From: Campylobacter sp.
GTDB taxonomy: Bacteria > Campylobacterota > Campylobacteria > Campylobacterales > Campylobacteraceae
Length of the DNA stretch: 42,978 bases
NCBI GenBank assembly: GCA_022775765.1
Contig: JALFKC010000051.1
Span: 1 to 42,978 of the forward strand
Direction of reading: 5' to 3'
Shown: positions 9,082-15,765 of the stretch, piece after piece
How positions within the stretch are numbered: the first letter of the stretch is position 1
How the letters are laid out: every line of letters starts with the position of its first letter
Position numbers and translations under genes: made by a program
The notes under the pieces: generated by a model
Database searches by the model: none
Told to the model about the DNA's origin: nothing
The model's input: only the letters and a program-made list of their open reading frames with translations

Positions 9082-9855
9082 ATGAATTTATCTTTAAACG
9101 AATTTCATTTAGAAGATATCAAAAGCCCCAACCACGGGGCTGTCTTTGCTAAAAGCAAAGATTATACTATGCTTATTCTAAGACTTTTTGAGTATAAAAA
9201 CAAAAAAATCAGACCTTTTAATATTAATCTTATCATCAAAAACGACGAGATTTTTTGCTATGAAAATGGTGAATTTATAGCTTATAGTTTTGATGAGCTG
9301 TTTTCAAAGCTTGATCCATATATCGATAGAGTTGTGATGATAGGTGATGAGTTTTTAAAACAGACTCAAAAATTCGAAGATAAATTCTACTCAAAACACA
9401 ATATCAAAAATTTCAACTCATCTTGGTTTGAGTTAAAAAGCGGGCTAATTAAAATTTCAAGCATACTTTTGCAAAGCTGCGAAGCACTTAAGGACTTTTA
9501 TATTTATCATTGCAAGGATAGTGAGAGCTTAAAGTATAAATTTGGCGAATTAGTCGAAAATTTAGAGAGATCCAAAAATTACGCCTTTCGCTCTACTCAG
9601 AATTTAGACACGCTTTATAGCTTGTATTCTAAATTTAACAATGATAAAATTCAATCATCTATCTATACTCTTACTTTGATTTCAGGGATATTTTTGCCAC
9701 TGAATTTGATAGTTGGATTTTTTGGGATGAATGTTTCATCGCTTCCATTTACAAGTGGCAAAGGTGGGATATTTTTTGTAGTTGCGATAATGAGCGTTGT
9801 GATAGCGTGTTTTGTTTTGCTTTTAAAGTTTATAATTGACAAAAATACAAAGTAG
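9082..9855 (+). CDS. CorA-family divalent metal ion transporter
   Basis: Probable Mg2+ (or Co2+/Ni2+) channel of the CorA family: a long cytoplasmic N-terminal domain, then two C-terminal membrane helices (about residues 195-220 and 232-252). The first is followed by the family signature GMN, seen as GFFGMNVS. I start it at the ATG at 9082, after the petC hairpin, giving 257 residues. An earlier in-frame ATG at 9055 would put the hairpin inside the coding region. Neither has a strong ribosome site. It is shorter than E. coli CorA (316), mainly in the N-terminal domain. Ion specificity cannot be read from sequence. Confidence 0.8.
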   Translation: MNLSLNEFHLEDIKSPNHGAVFAKSKDYTMLILRLFEYKNKKIRPFNINLIIKNDEIFCYENGEFIAYSFDELFSKLDPYIDRVVMIGDEFLKQTQKFEDKFYSKHNIKNFNSSWFELKSGLIKISSILLQSCEALKDFYIYHCKDSESLKYKFGELVENLERSKNYAFRSTQNLDTLYSLYSKFNNDKIQSSIYTLTLISGIFLPLNLIVGFFGMNVSSLPFTSGKGGIFFVVAIMSVVIACFVLLLKFIIDKNTK

Positions 9856-9859
9856 AAAA

Positions 9860-10204
9860 ATGATAGGTATTGATATAGTTAAAATTGAGCGAATTTCAAA
9901 AATTAGGGCTAAATTTGGGGCTAAATTTATGAATAAATTTTTAAACCAAAATGAACAGTTTCTGATCAAAAGTGACGCTTCATTGGCTGGATTTTTTGCT
10001 GCTAAAGAGGCCTTTTCCAAAGCGATTGGCGTTGGGATTGGAAGCGAATTTGGATTTAGGGATATTGAAATTTACAAAGACCAAAAAGGTGCTCCAAAGC
10101 TCAACATTAGCCAAAGATTAAAAGAGAAATTTGCCATCACAAAAGCAGATCTTAGTATCAGTCACGATGGCGGATTTGCCATCGCAGCTGTGATAATTAG
10201 CTAG
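9860..10204 (+). CDS. acpS: holo-[acyl-carrier-protein] synthase
   Basis: Transfers the 4'-phosphopantetheine arm from CoA to acyl carrier protein, activating fatty acid synthesis. The 114-residue length is typical. Motifs are [12 protein letters not shown] at the N-terminus (metal-binding Asp5) and [13 protein letters not shown] around residue 50 (Glu and Lys of the active site), then [12 protein letters not shown]. The ATG at 9860 places the protein at its usual start; a TTG at 9836 lies inside the corA-like gene. It is four bases downstream of that gene and convergent with the small acidic gene. Confidence 0.94.
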   Translation: MIGIDIVKIERISKIRAKFGAKFMNKFLNQNEQFLIKSDASLAGFFAAKEAFSKAIGVGIGSEFGFRDIEIYKDQKGAPKLNISQRLKEKFAITKADLSISHDGGFAIAAVIIS

Positions 10205-10206
10205 GA

Positions 10207-10422
10207 TTATTTAGGAAGATCAAGTGCGATTATCCTTTTTTTATCCACTGGACTAAATTGGTTGATATACTCATAAGCCTCTTCATAGTCATCATCCATA
10301 AAACTTGCAATTTTGACTATAAACTCATAGAGCTCCTCATCATCCATTGCCTCAAATTTATCATCGTATTCTTCAAGTACTTCGTGTATGTATGCCTCAA
10401 GTTCTAATTCATCGTATGTCAT
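10207..10422 (-). CDS. small acidic protein of unknown function
   Basis: A 71-residue protein that I do not recognise. About a third of its residues are Asp or Glu, with almost no Arg. It is predicted all-helical, with clusters such as LEEYDDKFEAMDDEELYEF. It has no signal peptide and no membrane segment. The start is the ATG at 10422, directly preceded by GGAGGAAAT, and a TATAAT (10450 down to 10445) gives it its own promoter, so it is very likely a real expressed gene. It is convergent with acpS. Its charge could suit binding a basic partner or mimicking nucleic acid, but that is speculation. Confidence 0.75.
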   Translation of the reverse strand: MTYDELELEAYIHEVLEEYDDKFEAMDDEELYEFIVKIASFMDDDYEEAYEYINQFSPVDKKRIIALDLPK

Positions 10423-10444
10423 ATTTCCTCCAAAAAATTTTTGA

Positions 10445-10450
10445 ATTATA
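10445..10450 (-). promoter_or_regulatory. -10 box of the small acidic gene
   Basis: TATAAT on the minus strand, 22 bases before the ATG at 10422 and ahead of a GGAGG ribosome site. This implies a leader of about 15 bases. Confidence 0.5.
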
Positions 10451-10482
10451 ATACAAAAAAATGTTTTTTTCAACATTTTTGC

Positions 10483-10522
10483 AAAATTTCAAAAATTTTA
10501 TGAAAATTTCAAAAAAATTATG
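10483..10522 (+). repeat. two tandem copies of a 20-bp AT-rich repeat
   Basis: AAAATTTCAAAAATTTTATG (10483-10502) is followed directly by a second copy (10503-10522) that differs at two adjacent positions. It sits in the promoter region of ddh, 38 bases before its ATG. It may be a binding site for a regulator or simply AT-rich slippage. Confidence 0.6.
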
Positions 10523-10559
10523 ATAAATTTTCTCAATTAAATTCAAAAAAAGGATACAA

Positions 10560-11534
10560 ATGCAAAAAATAAAAATAGGGATAGTTGGTTATGGTAACCT
10601 TGGCAGTGGCGTTATTGAAGCACTAAAATTCGCTTCAGATATGGAGTTGGTTGGTATTTTTTCAAGACGAGAGCTAGATAAAAATGAGATTGGTTATCCT
10701 TGTTACAAGATTGATAATTTAAAAGAGTTTCAAGGCAAAATAGATGTGATGATACTTTGTGGTGGCTCGGCTACTGATTTGCCAGAACAAACCCCAAAAA
10801 TTGCTCAATATTTTAGCACGATTGATAGTTTTGATACTCACGCTAAAATCCCTGAGTATTTTAAAGCTGTCGATGAAGTGGCTAGTAAAAACGGCAATGT
10901 CTCAATCATAAGCGTTGGATGGGATCCGGGTCTTTTTTCTATCAATAGACTTTTGAGTGAGGCGATTTTGCCAAATGGCAAAACTTATACATTTTGGGGC
11001 AAAGGGCTATCTCAAGGCCACTCTGACGCAGTTAGAAGAGTTGAGGGTGTGCTAAAAGGCGTGCAATACACTATCCCTGATGAAAATATCATAAAAGAGA
11101 TCAGAGATGGCAAAACCCCAGAAGTTACTGGTTACACTGCACATAAAAGAGAGTGCTTTATCGTAGCAAAAGATGGTGCTGACAAATCTAAAATCGAAAG
11201 CGAAATCAAAAATATGCCAAATTACTTTAAAGAGTATGAAACTACTGTAAATTTTATAAGCCTTGATGAGTTTGAGCGCGACCACACTGCGATGCCTCAC
11301 GGTGGATTTGTGATAAGAGGTGGCACAACTGGTAAAAATACAAATCAAGTTTATGAGTTTAATCTTAAACTAGGAAGTAATCCTGAGTTTACCTCTAGCG
11401 TACTTGTGGCGTATGCAAGAGCGGCCTATAGAATGAAATTAGCAGGTTATAAAGGTGCAAAAAGCGTATTTGATGTAGCCCCAGCCCTAACTAGCCCAAA
11501 ATCAAAAGAGGAGTTATTAAAAGAGCTACTCTAA
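10560..11534 (+). CDS. ddh: meso-diaminopimelate D-dehydrogenase
   Basis: Reductively aminates tetrahydrodipicolinate (L-2-amino-6-oxopimelate) with NADPH and ammonia to meso-diaminopimelate in one step, feeding peptidoglycan and lysine. The 324-residue sequence follows the Corynebacterium glutamicum enzyme closely from memory. The nucleotide-binding GYGNLG (10-15) is followed by GSATDLPEQTPK, SVGWDPGLFSINR, WGKGLSQGHSDAVRR, YTAHKRECFIVA and HTAMPHGGFVI. It starts at an ATG with AAAGGA upstream. It stands alone between two AT-rich regions, with a strong hairpin after its stop. This pathway is unusual in Campylobacter, where the succinylase route is standard. Confidence 0.93.
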   Translation: MQKIKIGIVGYGNLGSGVIEALKFASDMELVGIFSRRELDKNEIGYPCYKIDNLKEFQGKIDVMILCGGSATDLPEQTPKIAQYFSTIDSFDTHAKIPEYFKAVDEVASKNGNVSIISVGWDPGLFSINRLLSEAILPNGKTYTFWGKGLSQGHSDAVRRVEGVLKGVQYTIPDENIIKEIRDGKTPEVTGYTAHKRECFIVAKDGADKSKIESEIKNMPNYFKEYETTVNFISLDEFERDHTAMPHGGFVIRGGTTGKNTNQVYEFNLKLGSNPEFTSSVLVAYARAAYRMKLAGYKGAKSVFDVAPALTSPKSKEELLKELL

Positions 11535-11539
11535 CAGAG

Positions 11540-11580
11540 CTGAAATTTGTAGATTTAACTCTACAAATTTCAGATATTTT
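11540..11580. terminator. strong hairpin between ddh and cls
   Basis: CTGAAATTTGTAG (11540-11552) and CTACAAATTTCAG (11561-11573) are perfect 13-bp arms around an 8-base loop, followed by ATATTTT. It lies five bases after the ddh stop. The symmetry would also let it act on the convergent cardiolipin synthase gene. Confidence 0.75.
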
Positions 11581-11648
11581 ATTTAAAATTACTGTTTTAA
11601 CTGTTTTATAATTTATAAATTAATTCTATCAAATTTATCTTATCATCT

Positions 11649-13157
11649 TTACAAAAGTGGTGCTATAAGCCTAAGAATTGAGTTTCTTATTTTACCTAAA
11701 AAGCCATCTTTTTTGAGGTCGTCGAATGTCATTTTATCTGAGCTTAAGATATCTTTTTCAAACTGCTCTTTTAAATTTTGTGTAATTTCTTTATTATAAA
11801 AAACGGTATTAATCTCATAATTGATATCAAAACTTCTTGCATCAAAATTACAAGTTCCGATGGTTGAGATATCATCATCACAAATCACAACTTTGCAGTG
11901 CAAAAAGCCATCCATATAGCTATATATTTCTACTCCAGCCATCAAAAGCTCTTCAAAATATGTCCTTGCGACCCAGTAAGTTATCATTTTATCAGGTATG
12001 CCTGCTATCATTAGGCGGACTTTTTTGCCAGAAAGTGCGGAAATTTTGAGCTGTTCTAGCAAAGCTTCATCTGGGATAAAATATGGCGTTTGGATTAATA
12101 CTTCGTGTTTGGCATTAGTTATCATTTTGGTATATAAATACTTAAGGCTTGGATAGTTACTATCTGGACCGCTTGAGCTAAGTTGGGCTGGATATGAGGT
12201 TTCGTATTTTTTATCCATTGCGATTTTGATCTCATTTCTTACTTTTTCATACTCGATTTCGCCACCGCTATTTAGCCAGTCAGTCAAAAACACCACCAAA
12301 TAATACAAAAATAGCTCCCCTTCAACCCTTACATTCGTATCTCGCCACGAGTTAAATTGCTCGCCCCCTGTTATGTATTCAATACCTAAATTCATCCCGC
12401 CTGTGTGAAGTACGTAGTAGTCGATAATTGTCATTTTGCGGTGGCTTGAGTAGTTGAGTTTAAAAATAGAGTGCTTAACATCTAAAAAATACAAAAACTC
12501 AACCCCAGCTTCATTTAGCTCTTTTCTATACGCCTTGCTTATGCGGTTTAGTGAGCCAACGCCATCAAATATCAGCTTGATTTCGACGCCCTCTTTAGCT
12601 TTTTGAACTAGCACATTTTTTATCGCTTCACCAAGTTCATCTGATCGCCATATAAAATACTCCATAAATATCGCTTTTTTGGCATTTTTGAGATCTTTTA
12701 AAAGTGAGCTAAACGCCTCCTTGCCATTATAATAAATCTCATAATTATCATTGAAATTTGGCAGAGTTTTTTCACTTCTGTATAAAAGAGTGATGATCTC
12801 TTTGGTTTGATTTGTGAGATTTGGATGAGAGATAAACTCTTTGAATTTCTCTTCTGGTAAGCTTTTTTCAAAGATACTTGCACTATCAAATTCGCTAAAA
12901 TCTGGGTTTAGCATATAAAGCATACCGGTGCGGTTGGTTTTAAAGATAAATTTGTTGATAATTTTCCTTTGACGCCAGTTAATTCCTAGAAGCAAATACG
13001 CAAGTATTCCGATGATTGGCACAAAAAGTATCACCATTACCCAGCCTGAGGTGGCACTGGGAGTTTTGTTTGAAAACAGCACCGAAATCACTGCTAAAAT
13101 ACAGATTAAAAAATAGATATGTTCTATCGATATTAACCAAAGCAAAAAATTTCCCAT
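11649..13157 (-). CDS. cls: cardiolipin synthase, phospholipase D family
   Basis: Inner-membrane enzyme that joins two phosphatidylglycerols to cardiolipin and glycerol. Two N-terminal membrane helices (about 4-25 and 35-58, the PLDc_N region) are followed by two HKD catalytic motifs: HRKMTIID (His239, Lys241, Asp246) and HCKVVICD (His420, Lys422, Asp427). The 502-residue length is close to E. coli ClsA (486). The frame is open upstream, but the ATG at 13157, with AAGGA before it and a TATAAT further up, is the sensible start and avoids overlap with the divergent PHP gene. Confidence 0.92.
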   Translation of the reverse strand: MGNFLLWLISIEHIYFLICILAVISVLFSNKTPSATSGWVMVILFVPIIGILAYLLLGINWRQRKIINKFIFKTNRTGMLYMLNPDFSEFDSASIFEKSLPEEKFKEFISHPNLTNQTKEIITLLYRSEKTLPNFNDNYEIYYNGKEAFSSLLKDLKNAKKAIFMEYFIWRSDELGEAIKNVLVQKAKEGVEIKLIFDGVGSLNRISKAYRKELNEAGVEFLYFLDVKHSIFKLNYSSHRKMTIIDYYVLHTGGMNLGIEYITGGEQFNSWRDTNVRVEGELFLYYLVVFLTDWLNSGGEIEYEKVRNEIKIAMDKKYETSYPAQLSSSGPDSNYPSLKYLYTKMITNAKHEVLIQTPYFIPDEALLEQLKISALSGKKVRLMIAGIPDKMITYWVARTYFEELLMAGVEIYSYMDGFLHCKVVICDDDISTIGTCNFDARSFDINYEINTVFYNKEITQNLKEQFEKDILSSDKMTFDDLKKDGFLGKIRNSILRLIAPLL

Positions 13158-13188
13158 AAATTTCCTTTTTTTTGAAAGTGTAATGAGT

Positions 13189-13210
13189 ATTATATTGTTT
13201 TTGATATAAT
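13189..13210. promoter_or_regulatory. back-to-back -10 boxes for cls and the PHP gene
   Basis: TATAAT on the minus strand (13194 down to 13189) serves cls. TATAAT on the plus strand (13205-13210) serves the PHP gene, whose ATG begins only six bases later at 13217. The two boxes are 10 bases apart, so the promoters must compete for polymerase. Confidence 0.55.
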
Positions 13211-13216
13211 AAACGG

Positions 13217-14014
13217 ATGAAATTTGATTTACATATGCACTCAAATTTCTCTGATGGAAAAGCAAGCGTCAGAGAAATTTTAAAAATCGCCAAAAAGCTT
13301 GGCACCGGTATCGCTATAACAGATCACAATGAGCTAAGGGGTTCTATTATGGCCTCTAAAATCGCCAAAAGGATGAATATCCCATACTTCATCGGCGTAG
13401 AACTTGGTACCAAAGAGGGCAAAGAGATGCTGCTATATTTTAGGGACGCTGCGTTGGCTAGAGAGTTTTATGAAAATGAGATTAAGCCTTTTAAAACCAC
13501 TAGGATGACTAGAATTAGTAGAGCGATGAGTGAATTTGTGGGTGAAAATGGCAAAAATTTAAAGGCAAAATATGGCATTTTTTTAAGCGTAATTCCACAC
13601 CCTTTTGCTATGCTTTATAAAAATATCTTTAGCGACAAAACTTTGGGCGAGAAAATGCTTGAGTTTTGCGATGGCATTGAGTGTATTAACGCTTCTCAAA
13701 GCAAAAAGTCCAATGCAATGGCGATGATTTTGTGCAAAGAGAGAGGCAAACTTCCTTTTGCTTCGACTGACGCACATTTGCCTGAAAATATTGCTAAACT
13801 AAGCACAAATTTAGAGTTTTTATCTGGCGGTGGTAAAATTTACTCTATGGATAATGAGTTTGATTTTTATAAAGAGTTTGAAAGTGTAAATTTTAAGATA
13901 ACCAAAAGTGATATTTCATACAATAACTATCACGATAGTATCTATAGTATCGCAAAAATGATATATCAAATTTCAAAGAAAAATTTCTACCATTCGTTTA
14001 TAAAGAAACAATAA
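13217..14014 (+). CDS. PHP-domain metal-dependent phosphoesterase
   Basis: Predicted hydrolase of 265 residues with the PHP fold found in DNA polymerase III alpha, histidinol phosphatase and stand-alone RNA/nucleotide phosphatases. Metal-site motifs appear in order: HMHSNFSDG (His6, His8, Asp13), AITDHNE, GVELGT, VIPHPFAM and STDAHLP. The substrate cannot be told. With the -10 box ending at 13210, transcription should begin at or next to the ATG, and there is no ribosome site (AAACGG only), so the mRNA may be leaderless. Its stop codon lies inside the Fur-like box of the next operon. Confidence 0.82.
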   Translation: MKFDLHMHSNFSDGKASVREILKIAKKLGTGIAITDHNELRGSIMASKIAKRMNIPYFIGVELGTKEGKEMLLYFRDAALAREFYENEIKPFKTTRMTRISRAMSEFVGENGKNLKAKYGIFLSVIPHPFAMLYKNIFSDKTLGEKMLEFCDGIECINASQSKKSNAMAMILCKERGKLPFASTDAHLPENIAKLSTNLEFLSGGGKIYSMDNEFDFYKEFESVNFKITKSDISYNNYHDSIYSIAKMIYQISKKNFYHSFIKKQ

Positions 14015-14022
14015 TCATTATC
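14004..14022 (+). promoter_or_regulatory. Fur-like box
   Basis: The right 12 bases, ATAATCATTATC, match the right part of the classical 19-bp Fur consensus (GATAATGATAATCATTATC) perfectly. The left seven match at only two positions (14 of 19 overall). It lies 44 bases before the first gene of a PepSY/TonB locus, a typical place for iron repression. Confidence 0.6.
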
Positions 14023-14065
14023 GTTTTAAGTATGAATTTATCTTTAGTTTGATAAACTTCTTTTT

Positions 14066-14308
14066 ATGAATAAAAAGTTGGAATTTTGTTTAAAAACAGT
14101 AGTTTTTATCTCTTTGGGATTGATGTTTTGTTTGAAATTTACTGAGATAGTTTGGTATTTTGATACTTCGATTGGAGTAAAACTTATGCTTGCAAATTTT
14201 ATATTTATGAGTTTATTTGCAATACATTTTTTTCTTATCTATATTTTAAATTTTAAATATATATCTGTTTGGTTTATTTTGACAACTCTTAGTATAATAT
14301 TGATATGA
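14066..14308 (+). CDS. small membrane protein at head of iron-uptake locus
   Basis: An 80-residue, very hydrophobic protein with about three membrane segments (roughly 8-26, 36-58 and 62-80) and no catalytic motif. I do not recognise a family. PepSY proteins in other proteobacteria often travel with small membrane partners annotated only as iron-uptake proteins, and its position suggests a similar role. The start is the ATG at 14066, with no clear ribosome site. The stop overlaps the start of the PepSY gene as ATGA, which supports translation of both. Confidence 0.65.
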   Translation: MNKKLEFCLKTVVFISLGLMFCLKFTEIVWYFDTSIGVKLMLANFIFMSLFAIHFFLIYILNFKYISVWFILTTLSIILI

Positions 14309-15735
14309 TGAAGCTTTTTCATAGATACATTGGCATAGTTTTTGCATATATTGGATTTTTTATTTTTTATAGTGGAACGCTTGGTTATTTTAGAGATGAA
14401 ATTAATTTTTTTATGCAACCAAATTTATATAAATTTGAGTATAAAAATAGCGATTATATAAATTTAGGGCTTAATTATCTAAATCAAAATCATAAAAATG
14501 CTGATATTTGGGAGATAACACCACCAAATATGCCTATTCCGTATATAAAAGTCGCCTATAAAGATGATGAAAAGGTTTTTACTAGTCGTAAAAGAGTAGT
14601 AAATTTAGATCCAGTAAATGGCGAAATTATAGCTTTAAAACCAACTTATGGCGGAAATTTTATAGCAAAGCTTCACTATAATTTGTGGTTTATGGATATT
14701 AAAATAGCTAGAGAAATCTCTTGTTTTTTAGGATTTGGTTTGCTTTTTGTATTTTTTAGCGGATTTTTAGCTAGAAAAAATATCTTTAAAAATCTTAATC
14801 TTAAATTTACAGCTATAAATTTTCATATAGGTACTGGAATTTTTGGATTTTTAGTGCTTTTTGTAGTGATTATAACTGGTATTTATCTTACAGAGCGTTT
14901 TGTTTTGAGTGAAATTTACGAAAAAGCTATGAGCGAAAATAGACAAGTACTTCAAGATGATTTTTATGAAAAAGCCAAATTAAAGAGACAAAAAGGTAAA
15001 AAAATGACACAAATTTCACCGCAAAAATATCAAATCACACCTAGCGATATGCAAAATATCAAAGAGCTTTGCTATGGCGAAAATTTTTCAAAAATCATAA
15101 TCACAAAAAGAGAAAATGGTGTATTTTTGCAAATTAATTACCCATCAAAAACCCTTTTTAGCGGAACTAAAATGAACTTTATTGCCAAGGCTTATGATAT
15201 CAAAACCAAAAAATTAGTCGATAGCAAAACTACTTTAAACCTAGCGACGCCAAAGTTTGTAAATTTACTGTTTAAAAATTTACACAATGGCGAAATTTGG
15301 AGTTTTGGTTGGAAAATGGTTTTTGTTATTTTTGGAATATTTAGCTCTTTATTATGCATATATGGTATTTTAGCTAGTAGATATAAAAACTCTAAAATAA
15401 TAAAAATCTTAAACAACACTATTTTTATAGGGTTAAATCTCGCTTTTGGGACATATTTATTAGTAAATCAACTTATTTTTGATAGTGCAAATTTAGAAAT
15501 TAAAGCGTTTTTTGGCTCTTTGATAGCTATTTTTATACTTTCTTGCTTTATAAAAAATTATCTTTATGCACTTAGTAGTTTTGCAGTTTGGATTGTGTTT
15601 TTGTTAGTTGGTATTTTAGCTTTAAAAAACGGAGCAATGCATAGTGAGATTAGTGCGATACTTTGTATCTGCTTTTTATCCATAGGTCTATCATTTGGCT
15701 ATTTAGGGATTAAATTTAAAAAGGAGAGAATATGA
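14305..15735 (+). CDS. PepSY-associated transmembrane protein
   Basis: Inner-membrane protein of 476 residues of the PepSY_TM family. Members lie beside siderophore receptor genes, and some act as periplasmic or membrane ferric-siderophore reductases. An N-terminal helix (about 8-28) is followed by a periplasmic domain, a helix pair near 135-200, a second large loop with PepSY-like sequence (about 205-330), and four or more C-terminal helices. Histidines near the membrane segments (HRYIG, LHYNLWF, FHIGTG, LHNGEIW) could bind haem or iron. It starts at ATGATG overlapping the previous stop. No ribosome site is obvious, so coupling is likely. Confidence 0.78.
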   Translation: MMKLFHRYIGIVFAYIGFFIFYSGTLGYFRDEINFFMQPNLYKFEYKNSDYINLGLNYLNQNHKNADIWEITPPNMPIPYIKVAYKDDEKVFTSRKRVVNLDPVNGEIIALKPTYGGNFIAKLHYNLWFMDIKIAREISCFLGFGLLFVFFSGFLARKNIFKNLNLKFTAINFHIGTGIFGFLVLFVVIITGIYLTERFVLSEIYEKAMSENRQVLQDDFYEKAKLKRQKGKKMTQISPQKYQITPSDMQNIKELCYGENFSKIIITKRENGVFLQINYPSKTLFSGTKMNFIAKAYDIKTKKLVDSKTTLNLATPKFVNLLFKNLHNGEIWSFGWKMVFVIFGIFSSLLCIYGILASRYKNSKIIKILNNTIFIGLNLAFGTYLLVNQLIFDSANLEIKAFFGSLIAIFILSCFIKNYLYALSSFAVWIVFLLVGILALKNGAMHSEISAILCICFLSIGLSFGYLGIKFKKERI

Positions 15736-15765
15736 GAGCCTGTTAATCTATCAAAAAGGTCAAAA

